DNA of 64,000 bases from Duganella sp. Root336D2 (GTDB lineage Bacteria > Pseudomonadota > Gammaproteobacteria > Burkholderiales > Burkholderiaceae_D). A program made the position numbers and the translations under genes. The stretch spans positions 184,721 through 248,720 of the forward strand of contig NZ_LMDB01000004.1 of the NCBI RefSeq assembly GCF_001425005.1, given 5' to 3'. The first letter of the stretch is position 1, and each line of letters opens with the position of its first letter. Under the pieces are notes generated by a model, which was not told the DNA's origin, did not search any database, and was given only the letters and a program-made list of their open reading frames with translations. Of this stretch, positions 24,294 to 32,179 are shown piece by piece.

Positions 24294-25593
24294 GTTGGCT
24301 TCCTTGCTGTTTGTGGGTGCGCAGATTCAGGGTACGCAGCAGGCTGCCCAGGCGGCGCTGCGTTTCCGCCGCCGTCACCCCGTCATCCATATAGAAGCGA
24401 TGCAGCTCGGCGATGATGGCGTCGCGGCTCTCTTCGTCAGCCGCCATGCGGTGCACCAGGCTTGGAGCTTGCGCTGCCGCGCCCCGCGCGAAACTGCGCC
24501 ACGAGGAGCGCGCGCAGCTATCCATGGCGGCAGGACTGGCGTCGCGGCGAACCGGGACCGAACCCTTGGCGCTGCTGTATTGCTGCTGCGCGAGCGGAGA
24601 CATCACAGCCTTCGCCAGCTTTTCCTGCGCAGCCTGGTGGGCGTAGTCGTTGACGAACATGGCCAGCGTGTCCACGCTGTAGAGATGGTAATTGTCGGTG
24701 CCGGGCAGCGGGACGCAGGAGAAATCCGTGTCGATGGCCTGTCCCAACTCATTCAGTTCGGCCTTGGCCCAGTCGCCCATCACGAACATCGCCGCCTCGC
24801 CGCGCGAGAAGCGTTTTACCGCCTCGGTCCATGGCTGTTCCTCGCCGGGGCTGAGCATCCATCCCTTCATGGCGCGCAGCCGCTGCAAGGCTTGCGCCAG
24901 GCGCGGATCGGCAGCCGCCTGCGGGCTTTGCCGCACAAACAGCTCGCGATAATATTCAGGCCCGCCGGTCGCCAGCAGCAGGTTTTCGAACAAGGTGGCC
25001 ACCTGCCACGGTTCGCTGCTCTGTACCAGCGGGGCGATTCCCGCGGTGCGCAGCTGGCGTGCGGCTTTTTCGAATTCGGGCCACGTCGCAGGCGGCGCCA
25101 AATTGAGGCGTTCGAACAGCTTGCGGTTGTAGAACAGGGTATTAATGCGGTGAATGCCCAGCGGCGCCGCGACCACATGGCCGCGATGCCGGACCAGGTC
25201 GCGCACGGTGGGGAAAAGCGCTTTGTTCCAGTTGCCTGTGCTGGCGACACCATCCAGTTCGAGCAGCAGGCCAAGTTCCGCCCATTCACCGATGGAAACG
25301 CCGATGATCTGCGTGGCGTCCGGCGCATCGCCTGCCAGGACCCGGCTGCGCAGGACCTTGCCGGCGCCCAGGCCTGCACCGCCCGGAATCGCAGCATCCT
25401 GCCAGGTAATGCCTTCATCCCCCAGCCGCGCCGCCAGCACATTGGCGGCATGGCGCTCCCCGGCCGACGTCCACCAGTGCAGCACCTGCAAGGATGGTGC
25501 TGCCGCCTGGACGGGCAAAGACATCAGCATCAGGGGAAGTGCGAGCAGGCGCGCCAGGCGCGCAATCTGCAAACGCCGGTGGGACTTGGGCAC
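24265..25593 (-). CDS. Sugar-type extracellular solute-binding protein (family 1) without permeases
   Basis: A 442-aa precursor with a signal peptide (about residues 1-31, VQAAA). The fold is the cluster B sugar-binding protein family (MalE/GltB type): LQVLHWWTSAGERHAANVLAARL, WQDAAIPGGAG, FYNRKLFERLNLAPPATWPEFEKAA, MGDWAKAELNE and TDNYHLYSVDTLAMF. No MalF/MalG-type permease or ATPase is present in the window. It overlaps the response-regulator gene by 29 bp, which points to a sensory partner of the kinase rather than, or besides, a transport role. Confidence 0.9.
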   Translation of the reverse strand: MPKSHRRLQIARLARLLALPLMLMSLPVQAAAPSLQVLHWWTSAGERHAANVLAARLGDEGITWQDAAIPGGAGLGAGKVLRSRVLAGDAPDATQIIGVSIGEWAELGLLLELDGVASTGNWNKALFPTVRDLVRHRGHVVAAPLGIHRINTLFYNRKLFERLNLAPPATWPEFEKAARQLRTAGIAPLVQSSEPWQVATLFENLLLATGGPEYYRELFVRQSPQAAADPRLAQALQRLRAMKGWMLSPGEEQPWTEAVKRFSRGEAAMFVMGDWAKAELNELGQAIDTDFSCVPLPGTDNYHLYSVDTLAMFVNDYAHQAAQEKLAKAVMSPLAQQQYSSAKGSVPVRRDASPAAMDSCARSSWRSFARGAAAQAPSLVHRMAADEESRDAIIAELHRFYMDDGVTAAETQRRLGSLLRTLNLRTHKQQGSQHATQDTDRR

Positions 25594-25625
25594 CTACTAC
25601 TCCAGCAGATAACGATCCGGCAATT

Positions 25626-26963
25626 CTATCTCCATGAAGTCATTTTGTGTCCTTTTACCGCATAGAACAGGATCAGCGCATAGCACGGCAGCAGCATCCA
25701 GTATGCCGACTGCGATCCGGAGACGTCGGACAGGTACCCGTACAGCATTGGCAGCAGCGCGCCGCCGGCAATCCCCATGATCAGCAAGGCCGAACCGCTG
25801 GCCGTGTAGCGCCCCAGGCCGTCCAGCGCCAGCGGCCAGATCGCCGGCCATACGAGGGCGTTGGCGAAACCCAGCATGGCGAGGAACATCACCGTATCCG
25901 GCACCGCCGGCACGCCGAACGCGCCAAGCATCGCTTGCGACAAACCGCTGCCGCTCGCCGAGCCCTCGATCACGCCAAAGGAGAACACGATGCCGCACAA
26001 GGCCGACAGCAATAGCGCCTGTTTCTGCGACAGCCAGCGCGGAATCGCCACGATGCCGACGATATAGCCCGCCACCATGAAGCCCATGGTGTAGGAAGTC
26101 AGGATGCCGAATTTCTCCACATGCAGGTTGTGACCGTACAGGCCGATGGTGTCGCCCGCGATCACTTCCACGCCCACGTAGACAAACAGCGCCAGCGCCC
26201 CCAGCACCAGCTGCGGGAATTGCAGCACACCCCAGCGCGAAGTGCCCTCATCGCTGCCGGCCTTCTGCTCCGGGATCTCGCTTAGCGGCGCAAAACGCAC
26301 GATCAGCGCCATTGCCAGCAGGCCGGCAGCCATCAGGCCGTATGGCAGCACCAGGCGTTGCGCGAGCTGGCTGCGCAGCAAAGCACCATCAACGGCACTC
26401 ATGGCGGCCAGCGTCGCATCAGAGTATTTGCCAAAATCGGACAGCATCATGCCGCTGAACGCCAGCGGCACCAGTACGCCGGCAGTCTTGTTGAACAAGC
26501 CCATGATGCTGATGCGGGTCGCCGCACTCTCGCGCGCCCCAATGCAGACGATGTAGGGATTGATTGCCGTCTGCATCAAGGTCATGCCGCTGGCCAGCGT
26601 GAATAGCGCCAGCAGGAACAGCGGGTAGGACGCAGCGCGCGCCGCAGGAATGAACAGCACCGCGCCGAACGCCATCACGGCCAGCCCGATCGACATGCCG
26701 GCACGATAGCCGGTGCGCCGCAGCACCGCGGCAGAAGGCAATGCCATCAGGGTATAAGCGATATAGAAGGCGAAAGTGACCCACAGCGACTGGAAATTGT
26801 TCAGGTCGCAGGCGATCTTGAGGAAGGGGATGAGCGAACCATTCAGCCAGGTAGCGCAGCCAAGAATGAAAAACATCAGGCCAATGAAAGTCATGGCCAC
26901 CGCCACGCTGGCGCCGGGCACGGCCTGGGCGCCGGCCATCTCGAGAGTCTGTTCTTTGTGCAT
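25626..26963 (-). CDS. Sugar MFS transporter (glucose/galactose, FucP/GluP group)
   Basis: A 445-aa, 12-helix major-facilitator protein. FILGCATWLNGSLIPFLKIACDLNNFQSLWVTFAFYIAYTLMALP is the typical FucP/GluP N-terminus, followed by LMQTAINPYIVCIGARESAATRISIMGLFNKTAG and VYVGVEVIAGDTIGLYG. The family carries glucose, galactose or fucose by H+ symport. It lies between the TonB receptor (63 bp upstream) and the second binding protein (32 bp downstream), so it is probably the inner-membrane step of the locus. Confidence 0.92.
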   Translation of the reverse strand: MHKEQTLEMAGAQAVPGASVAVAMTFIGLMFFILGCATWLNGSLIPFLKIACDLNNFQSLWVTFAFYIAYTLMALPSAAVLRRTGYRAGMSIGLAVMAFGAVLFIPAARAASYPLFLLALFTLASGMTLMQTAINPYIVCIGARESAATRISIMGLFNKTAGVLVPLAFSGMMLSDFGKYSDATLAAMSAVDGALLRSQLAQRLVLPYGLMAAGLLAMALIVRFAPLSEIPEQKAGSDEGTSRWGVLQFPQLVLGALALFVYVGVEVIAGDTIGLYGHNLHVEKFGILTSYTMGFMVAGYIVGIVAIPRWLSQKQALLLSALCGIVFSFGVIEGSASGSGLSQAMLGAFGVPAVPDTVMFLAMLGFANALVWPAIWPLALDGLGRYTASGSALLIMGIAGGALLPMLYGYLSDVSGSQSAYWMLLPCYALILFYAVKGHKMTSWR

Positions 26964-26989
26964 GTGAATCCGAAGGGCGAAGATGAAGA

Positions 26990-27012
26990 AGCGCCCTCCC
27001 GGCCGGGAGGGG
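26990..27012 (-). repeat. GC-rich hairpin between the TonB receptor and MFS genes
   Basis: GCGCCCTCCC (26991-27000) and GGGAGGGGCGC (27005-27015) form a near-perfect stem with loop GGCC and one bulge, in the short gap between the receptor stop and the MFS start. On the minus strand no proper U-run follows, so it is more likely an mRNA-stability or processing element than a full terminator. Confidence 0.5.
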
Positions 27013-27026
27013 CGCGTTGCGGCAAA

Positions 27027-29630
27027 TCAGAACTTGCCGCGCAGGCCGACGCTGTAACGCGCGCCGTTTTCATACACACCAACCGGCAAGCCGTCGGTGG
27101 TGTTGGTGCGGATCAGCTCATTGCCGATGTTGACGGCGCTGGTAAAGATGCTCAACTGCGGCGTGATATCCCAATTGGCGGTGGCGTCCCACTGGCCGTA
27201 AGCGCTGGTCACGTCCTGGCCACCCTGGTCCAGGCCACCATAGGACTTGGAGCGATAGTTGTACGACAGGCGCACGCTGTAGCTGTTCTTCTCGTAGAAC
27301 ACGCTGGCATTCATCTGGTTTTTCGAGTTGCCGATCACGTTCAGCTTGCGGCCGCCTGCCACCGCCCCGGTCTTGGCATCGGTGTAGGTGAAATTGACCA
27401 CCGTGCCGAAGCCGCTGCTGCCAAACGCTTGCTGCCACTGGATTTCCAGGCCGTTCACCTTGGCGCCATTGTCGGCGTTATGCGGACGGGTTACGGGGCG
27501 CTGCACGCCCGCCACATTCTCCATTGCAGTCGAGGTATAGATGAAAGTATCGAGCTGTTTGGAGAAAGCGGTGGCCGACAGCAGCGAGGCATCGGCAAAG
27601 TACCATTCGGCACCGAGCTCGAACTGGTTGGCGTGGTATGGCTTGAGCAGCGGATTGCCCGCGGTCGCGGCATTGGTGGTGCCGCTCACCTCGGTACTGG
27701 CACTCAGGTCGCTGAAAGTGTTGCGGGCCATGACGCGCGAGGCGGCCGCACGCAGCAGCAGGTCCTTGCGGAAGTCGTACACCACGTTGATGTTCGGCAG
27801 TGCGTCCGTGTAGCTGCGGCCTACGCTGCCCAGCACGTAGTTGCCGGTGCCATCCAGGTCCTGGTAAGCATCCGAGGCCTGCTTGGTGCGCACCAGGCGC
27901 ACGCCGAAGTCGCCGCGCCATTTATCGAAGGCGTAATCGGCACGCACATAAGCCGCCGAAATTTTCTCCTGGATGCGGTAATACTCGCCCTTCGCCTCCT
28001 TGTAGACCATGCCTTTGTCGTACATGGCGAAGCCCTTGCTGGCCGCAAGCCCGTCATCCACCCAGGCAAACTGGGTCAGCGAGCCTGCGGTCGCGGCTTC
28101 CTGGCTGATCATCGGCGACGGACCGCTCGACAGGTCGGCCAGGGTATAGGGAATCCAGCCGACGCTGCCCGGGCCGACGCTGCCGATGGTGCGGCGGTTC
28201 TGCACCTTGTTGTCGCGGTACTTCAGGCCAACCTTGACCGACTTGATATAGGGATTTTCCAGGTCGAACGTCAGGTCGGCCTGGCCGTAGTTTTCCTTGC
28301 TTTCCATGCGGCGGATCCAGTCGCGCGCGCTCTGCAGCGTCAGCTTGGTCGGATCGAGGGGGCTCATGTCGAGGTATTTCACCTCGTAAGTATCCGGCGC
28401 GATGTTGATGGTGGCGCGCGTATTCCCGGTGAACCAGAAATTGCGGTCATGCTTGCTGCCGCCGGAACCGGAAGTCGTACCGGCCTGCGCATGCAGCTTC
28501 CAGTTGTCGCCGTCGTAGCTGCCCTCCAGGTCCAGCACTTTCGACTTCACATAGGCTTCGCGGTAGATCGGCTCGAACGACACGCCATTCACCGGACCTA
28601 CGGTGCCGCCCACCACCGACTTGCCGCCGTCGGAGTTGTTGATAAAACGCGGGTTGTCCACACGGATATTGTTGTTCGCGTCCGCCAGGCCGCCAATCTG
28701 CCACAGGTAATTCTGGTTGCTGTTATCCATCTTCATATCGGAATTGAGGTAATTCAGCGATATGTCGGATTGCGGGGTCGGGCGCAGCTGCAGGGTGATG
28801 TTGCCGGTGGTGCGCTGGCGATCCTGGCGGAAGATCGGCGTGCCGCCGCCCCAGGATGCATAGGCATTCGGCGTCACAACGCCATTCTGGTCGACGATGT
28901 TGTACTTGGTGGCGTCGGTAAAGTTCTCCAGGCCGTCGCGGCGCATGGTGCGCTCCTGGCGGCTCAGGGCCACCAGCACGCCGAAGGTCTTCGCTTCATT
29001 GACCCAGTTCACCAGCCCGGAAAACTGCGGGTCGGTTTTTTTCGGCAAATCACTGTAGGTTGCTTCCGCCGAAACCTGCGCAGTAAACGGCTTCTTGAAT
29101 TGCAGCGGCTTGCGGGTACGGACGATCACCAGGCCGCCGATGCTGCCTTCATCCAGGTCGGCCGAAGGGCTCTTGAATACATCCAGGCTGCCAACCAGCT
29201 CGGACGGCAGGATGTCGTAGTTGAAGCCGCGGCTTTGCGCGTCGTTCTTCCACCAGTAGGCGGAAGCCACCGACTGGCCGTTCAACTGCGTCATGTTCAG
29301 GTTCTTGTCGGTACCGCGCACGAAAATGTCGCGCCCTTCGCCCCAGGTGCGGTCGACCGAAATGCCGGGGATGCGCTGCAGGGAATCGGCCACGTTCTTG
29401 TCCGGGAATTTGCCCAGGTCCTCCGCCGTGACGGAATCCACCACATTCAGCGCGTCGCGCTTCTCGGCCAGGTTGCGCTTCAGGGTTTCGCGAATGCCGC
29501 GAACCTCCACCGATTGCAGGGCCTCATTGCCGTCTGCAGTCTGCGCCTGCACGTTATGCAGTGCCAGCGTGCCGAACATCAGCGCGATCAACTGCGGTAG
29601 TTTCTTCCTTCCTAGCGGTGCTCCGTTCAT
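27027..29630 (-). CDS. TonB-dependent outer-membrane receptor (carbohydrate type, TIGR01782-like)
   Basis: A 867-aa receptor. Signal peptide at about residues 1-30, then a short N-terminal segment leading to the plug domain (VDSVTAEDLGKFPDKNVADSLQRIPGISVDRTWGEGRDIFVRGTDKNLNMTQLNG, about 50-110; LDEGSIGGLVIVRTRKPL). A 22-strand barrel ends in Phe (VGLRGKF). The plug sequence is of the Caulobacter/Xanthomonas type used for sugars. The frame opens at 29687, but ATG 29630 has a good ribosome-binding site (AAGGAAAAAG). Being beside sugar transport genes, it is inferred to bring oligosaccharides across the outer membrane. Confidence 0.93.
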   Translation of the reverse strand: MNGAPLGRKKLPQLIALMFGTLALHNVQAQTADGNEALQSVEVRGIRETLKRNLAEKRDALNVVDSVTAEDLGKFPDKNVADSLQRIPGISVDRTWGEGRDIFVRGTDKNLNMTQLNGQSVASAYWWKNDAQSRGFNYDILPSELVGSLDVFKSPSADLDEGSIGGLVIVRTRKPLQFKKPFTAQVSAEATYSDLPKKTDPQFSGLVNWVNEAKTFGVLVALSRQERTMRRDGLENFTDATKYNIVDQNGVVTPNAYASWGGGTPIFRQDRQRTTGNITLQLRPTPQSDISLNYLNSDMKMDNSNQNYLWQIGGLADANNNIRVDNPRFINNSDGGKSVVGGTVGPVNGVSFEPIYREAYVKSKVLDLEGSYDGDNWKLHAQAGTTSGSGGSKHDRNFWFTGNTRATINIAPDTYEVKYLDMSPLDPTKLTLQSARDWIRRMESKENYGQADLTFDLENPYIKSVKVGLKYRDNKVQNRRTIGSVGPGSVGWIPYTLADLSSGPSPMISQEAATAGSLTQFAWVDDGLAASKGFAMYDKGMVYKEAKGEYYRIQEKISAAYVRADYAFDKWRGDFGVRLVRTKQASDAYQDLDGTGNYVLGSVGRSYTDALPNINVVYDFRKDLLLRAAASRVMARNTFSDLSASTEVSGTTNAATAGNPLLKPYHANQFELGAEWYFADASLLSATAFSKQLDTFIYTSTAMENVAGVQRPVTRPHNADNGAKVNGLEIQWQQAFGSSGFGTVVNFTYTDAKTGAVAGGRKLNVIGNSKNQMNASVFYEKNSYSVRLSYNYRSKSYGGLDQGGQDVTSAYGQWDATANWDITPQLSIFTSAVNIGNELIRTNTTDGLPVGVYENGARYSVGLRGKF

Positions 29631-29661
29631 TTCTTTTTCCTTATCGTCTCTAAAGCGCTGC

Positions 29662-29694
29662 AAAAAATTCCCCGGCATACTCCCCATGCCGGGG
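29662..29694 (-). terminator. Intra-operon terminator or attenuator after the first binding-protein gene
   Basis: Read on the minus strand, a 9-bp perfect stem (CCCCGGCAT/ATGCCGGGG, 29694-29670) is followed by AATTTTTT. It lies 27 bp after the stop of the first solute-binding protein and 32 bp before the TonB-receptor start. It should reduce read-through, making the binding protein more abundant than the downstream membrane proteins. Confidence 0.75.
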
Positions 29695-29720
29695 CCAACA
29701 CACTGCTTGGGGGAGTGTGA

Positions 29721-30971
29721 TCATTCCTGCTGTGGCAAATACCACTTTGCAAAACCGTTCTGTATGCGGGCCGCCGCCTCGCGCGCGCCCAGCTTTCCGT
29801 TCAAGACCTGCGCATTCACCGACCACAGCTCGCTCTCCATATTGGGCAAGCCGCGGTTCATGATCAGCGCATTGAGGCGAAAGTTCGAATCGCAGGTCGT
29901 GCGCCAGGCCGCCATCTGCTTGGCCAGCGGGTCGCGCACGGCGATCAGGTGGTTCGACAGCGTAAAAAAGCCGATGACGCGATTGGTGTACAGGTCCGCA
30001 AACTCCTGGGAGCCGAGCCAGGCCAGGAACTTGTAGGCGTCGGCCTTGTTGCGCGACTTGCGGTTGATGCCGATGCCGATGTCCATGTGGTCGGAAATCT
30101 GGCAGCGGTCGCCCGCCTGCTGTACCGGCGGCGCGAAAACGCCCAGTTCAAGCTCCGGGAACTGGTTGAAATACGAAATGTCCCAGGAGCCTGCCGGGTA
30201 GATCGCGGCGCCGCCCTGTGCAAACAGCAGCTGGGCATCGCGGTAAGTCTGCACCGGGGCCGATTTGGGCAGGTATGCGGCAAGGCGTGCTTCGAACTCG
30301 AAAGCGGCTACGAAAGGCGCATCGGTGAACTTGGCCTTACCGGCTATCAGCGCACGCCGGCCCTGCTCCCCGCGCCAATAATTCGGCCCGATATTGGTAA
30401 ACACGGTCTGGCTGGACAACCATTCATCGGCCGTGCCCAGCGCCAGCGGCGCGTACTGGCTCTTGCGAACCGCATCCAGCACCCCGAAAAATTCCGCTTC
30501 CGTCGCAGGCGGCTGCAAGCCAAGCTTGCGGAAGATCTTCTTGTTGTACAGGAAGCCATGGATCACTGAGGCGACCGGCAGGCAGAAAATCTCCTTGCCA
30601 TCATCGGTCTGCCAGGCAACCAGCGAGCCGGGCGCGAAGTTTTCCATGCCGGCCTTGCCGTTCAGCTTTTCAAGGTAGCCGCGGCGGTACAACAGCAGCG
30701 AAGTATCGAAAGGGCGGCAGGCCAGCATATCGCCTGCAGTGCCGTTGCCCAGGCGCGCGGCCAGGCTGGTGTCGTATTCGGTGGGAGCGGTAGGCGAGAA
30801 CTTTACCGAGATGCCGGGGTGCTTGCGTTCGAACGCCGGCAGCAGCACGGTTTCCCATAAGGCCTTGTCGTCAACCCGCCAGCTCTCCAGCACCAGCGTA
30901 CCGGCGCGTGCGGCGCTGGTGCAGGTCAGCGCCAGGATGAATGCAGCTCGCAGGATACGACTGGTTGGCAC
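29721..30971 (-). CDS. Extracellular solute-binding protein (family 1), first gene of the sugar locus
   Basis: A 416-aa precursor with a signal peptide (about residues 1-23, AARA). The mature sequence is a cluster B sugar-binding protein: LVLESWRVDDKALWETVLLPAFERKHPGISVKF, GTAGDMLACRPFDTSLLLYRRGYLEKLNG, FLYNKKIFRKLGLQPPATEAEFF and YPAGSWDISYF. It differs considerably from the second binding protein of the operon (24265-25593), so they are not recent duplicates. No ABC permease is nearby. It is the promoter-proximal gene. Confidence 0.9.
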   Translation of the reverse strand: MPTSRILRAAFILALTCTSAARAGTLVLESWRVDDKALWETVLLPAFERKHPGISVKFSPTAPTEYDTSLAARLGNGTAGDMLACRPFDTSLLLYRRGYLEKLNGKAGMENFAPGSLVAWQTDDGKEIFCLPVASVIHGFLYNKKIFRKLGLQPPATEAEFFGVLDAVRKSQYAPLALGTADEWLSSQTVFTNIGPNYWRGEQGRRALIAGKAKFTDAPFVAAFEFEARLAAYLPKSAPVQTYRDAQLLFAQGGAAIYPAGSWDISYFNQFPELELGVFAPPVQQAGDRCQISDHMDIGIGINRKSRNKADAYKFLAWLGSQEFADLYTNRVIGFFTLSNHLIAVRDPLAKQMAAWRTTCDSNFRLNALIMNRGLPNMESELWSVNAQVLNGKLGAREAAARIQNGFAKWYLPQQE

Positions 30972-31115
30972 GGCGGATTCTCCACGGGGTGTTGTCGATC
31001 AGTAAATTCATGCTAACACCGTGAAAAATGTGACACCAGCGACACCCTCGCGTGTGCTGCGGGATCGCAAATCGTTGATTCTTATGAGGATTTTGCAGAA
31101 GGACTGCGGCGGCGC

Positions 31116-31129
31116 TTACAAAACTTTAC
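31116..31129 (-). promoter_or_regulatory. Box 1, GTAAAGTTTTGTAA, upstream of the sugar locus
   Basis: On the minus strand the sequence reads GTAAAGTTTTGTAA, an imperfect direct repeat of GTAAA/GTAAG units with 10-bp period, the geometry of OmpR/PhoB/CpxR-family sites. It lies 144 bp upstream of the first binding-protein start. The same 14 bases occur at 49019-49032 upstream of the Spy-like gene. Confidence 0.5.
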
Positions 31130-31179
31130 AGAGCAGCGGCCGCAGCCCGATGATTACGTAAAGGCCCTGGCATGAGCAC

Positions 31180-31193
31180 TTACAAAACATTAC
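31180..31193 (-). promoter_or_regulatory. Box 2, GTAATGTTTTGTAA, upstream of the sugar locus
   Basis: This differs from box 1 by one base and sits 64 bp farther upstream in the same orientation. A palindrome TTACGTAA lies between the boxes at 31154-31161. Together they suggest cooperative binding of an OmpR-family regulator. The 30972-31209 gap otherwise holds no gene. Confidence 0.45.
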
Positions 31194-31209
31194 GAAACGC
31201 GCGCATTTA

Positions 31210-32169
31210 TTACGTGCGAAGCTGAAGGCGGGCGCGCGCAGCGTTGTATTCCGTCTTCAGTCGCTCCACCAGTTCGGCCGTCGTCGGCACATCGTGCATC
31301 AAGCCGACGCCCTGGCCAGCACCCCAGATATCGCGCCAGGCCTTGGCCGTGCCGCTGTTGAAGCTCATTCTCGTTTTGTCCGATTCCGGCAGGTTCTCCG
31401 GATCGAGGCCGGCCGACACGATGGATTTCTTCAGGTAGTTGCCATGCACGCCGGTGAACAGGTTGGTATAGACCACGTCCGCCGCCGACGATTCGATGAT
31501 GGCCTCGCGGTAGTCTTGCGTGACGTTGGATTCCTGCGTGGCCAGGAAGCGCGAACCGATATAGGCAAAGTCGGCGCCCATCGCCTGCGCCGCCAGCACC
31601 GCATCGCCGGTAGCGATCGAGCCAGACAGCGCCAGCGGTCCGTCGAAGAAGCGCCGCACCTCCCCCACCAGCGCAAAGGGCGACAATGTGCCGGCATGGC
31701 CGCCCGCGCCGCTGGCAACCAGGATCAGGCCATCGACGCCCGCTTCCAGCGCCTTTTGCGCATGGCGGATATTGACCACGTCATGCAGTACGATGCCGCC
31801 GTAGCTGTGGATAGCATCCAACATTTCCACAGGCGGCGCGCGCAGCGAGGAAATGATGATTGGCACCTTGTGGCGCACGCACACGTCCACGTCGTGCTCC
31901 AGCCGCTCATTCGAATGGTGGACGATCTGGTTGACCGCAATCGGGCCAACGCGCACGCCTGGATTCTCGGCCTGGTGGACGGCAAGCTCCTTCTGCAGGT
32001 CGGTCAGCCAGGTATCGAGCAGCTCCTTCGGCCGCGCGTTCAGCGCCGGAAAGGAACCGACAATACCCGCCTTGCACTGGGCTGCCACCAGCGCGGGGCC
32101 GCTGGCGATGAACATCGGCGAAGCAATGACCGGAAGCGTCAGATTCTGCAATACGGCGGGTAGTGTCAT
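31210..32169 (-). CDS. Nitronate monooxygenase-like FMN protein
   Basis: A 319-aa TIM-barrel flavoprotein of the 2-nitropropane dioxygenase/NMO family, which oxidises alkyl nitronates such as propionate 3-nitronate using FMN. Visible motifs: VIASPMFIASGPALVAAQCKAGIVGSFPALN, GVDGLILVASGAGGHAG, LSGSIATGDAVLAAQAMGADFAYIGSRFLAT and MSFNSGTAKAWRDIWGAGQGVG. It lies 10 bp after the DUF4139 gene and is the last of a three-gene minus-strand unit. Confidence 0.9.
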   Translation of the reverse strand: MTLPAVLQNLTLPVIASPMFIASGPALVAAQCKAGIVGSFPALNARPKELLDTWLTDLQKELAVHQAENPGVRVGPIAVNQIVHHSNERLEHDVDVCVRHKVPIIISSLRAPPVEMLDAIHSYGGIVLHDVVNIRHAQKALEAGVDGLILVASGAGGHAGTLSPFALVGEVRRFFDGPLALSGSIATGDAVLAAQAMGADFAYIGSRFLATQESNVTQDYREAIIESSAADVVYTNLFTGVHGNYLKKSIVSAGLDPENLPESDKTRMSFNSGTAKAWRDIWGAGQGVGLMHDVPTTAELVERLKTEYNAARARLQLRT

Positions 32170-32179
32170 GGCCCTGTCC

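Noticed and set aside
26958..29600. An 880-aa open frame on the plus strand across the TonB-receptor gene
   Set aside because: It is the mirror of a strong receptor gene in high-GC DNA. Its product is His/Arg/Gln-rich without domain pattern.
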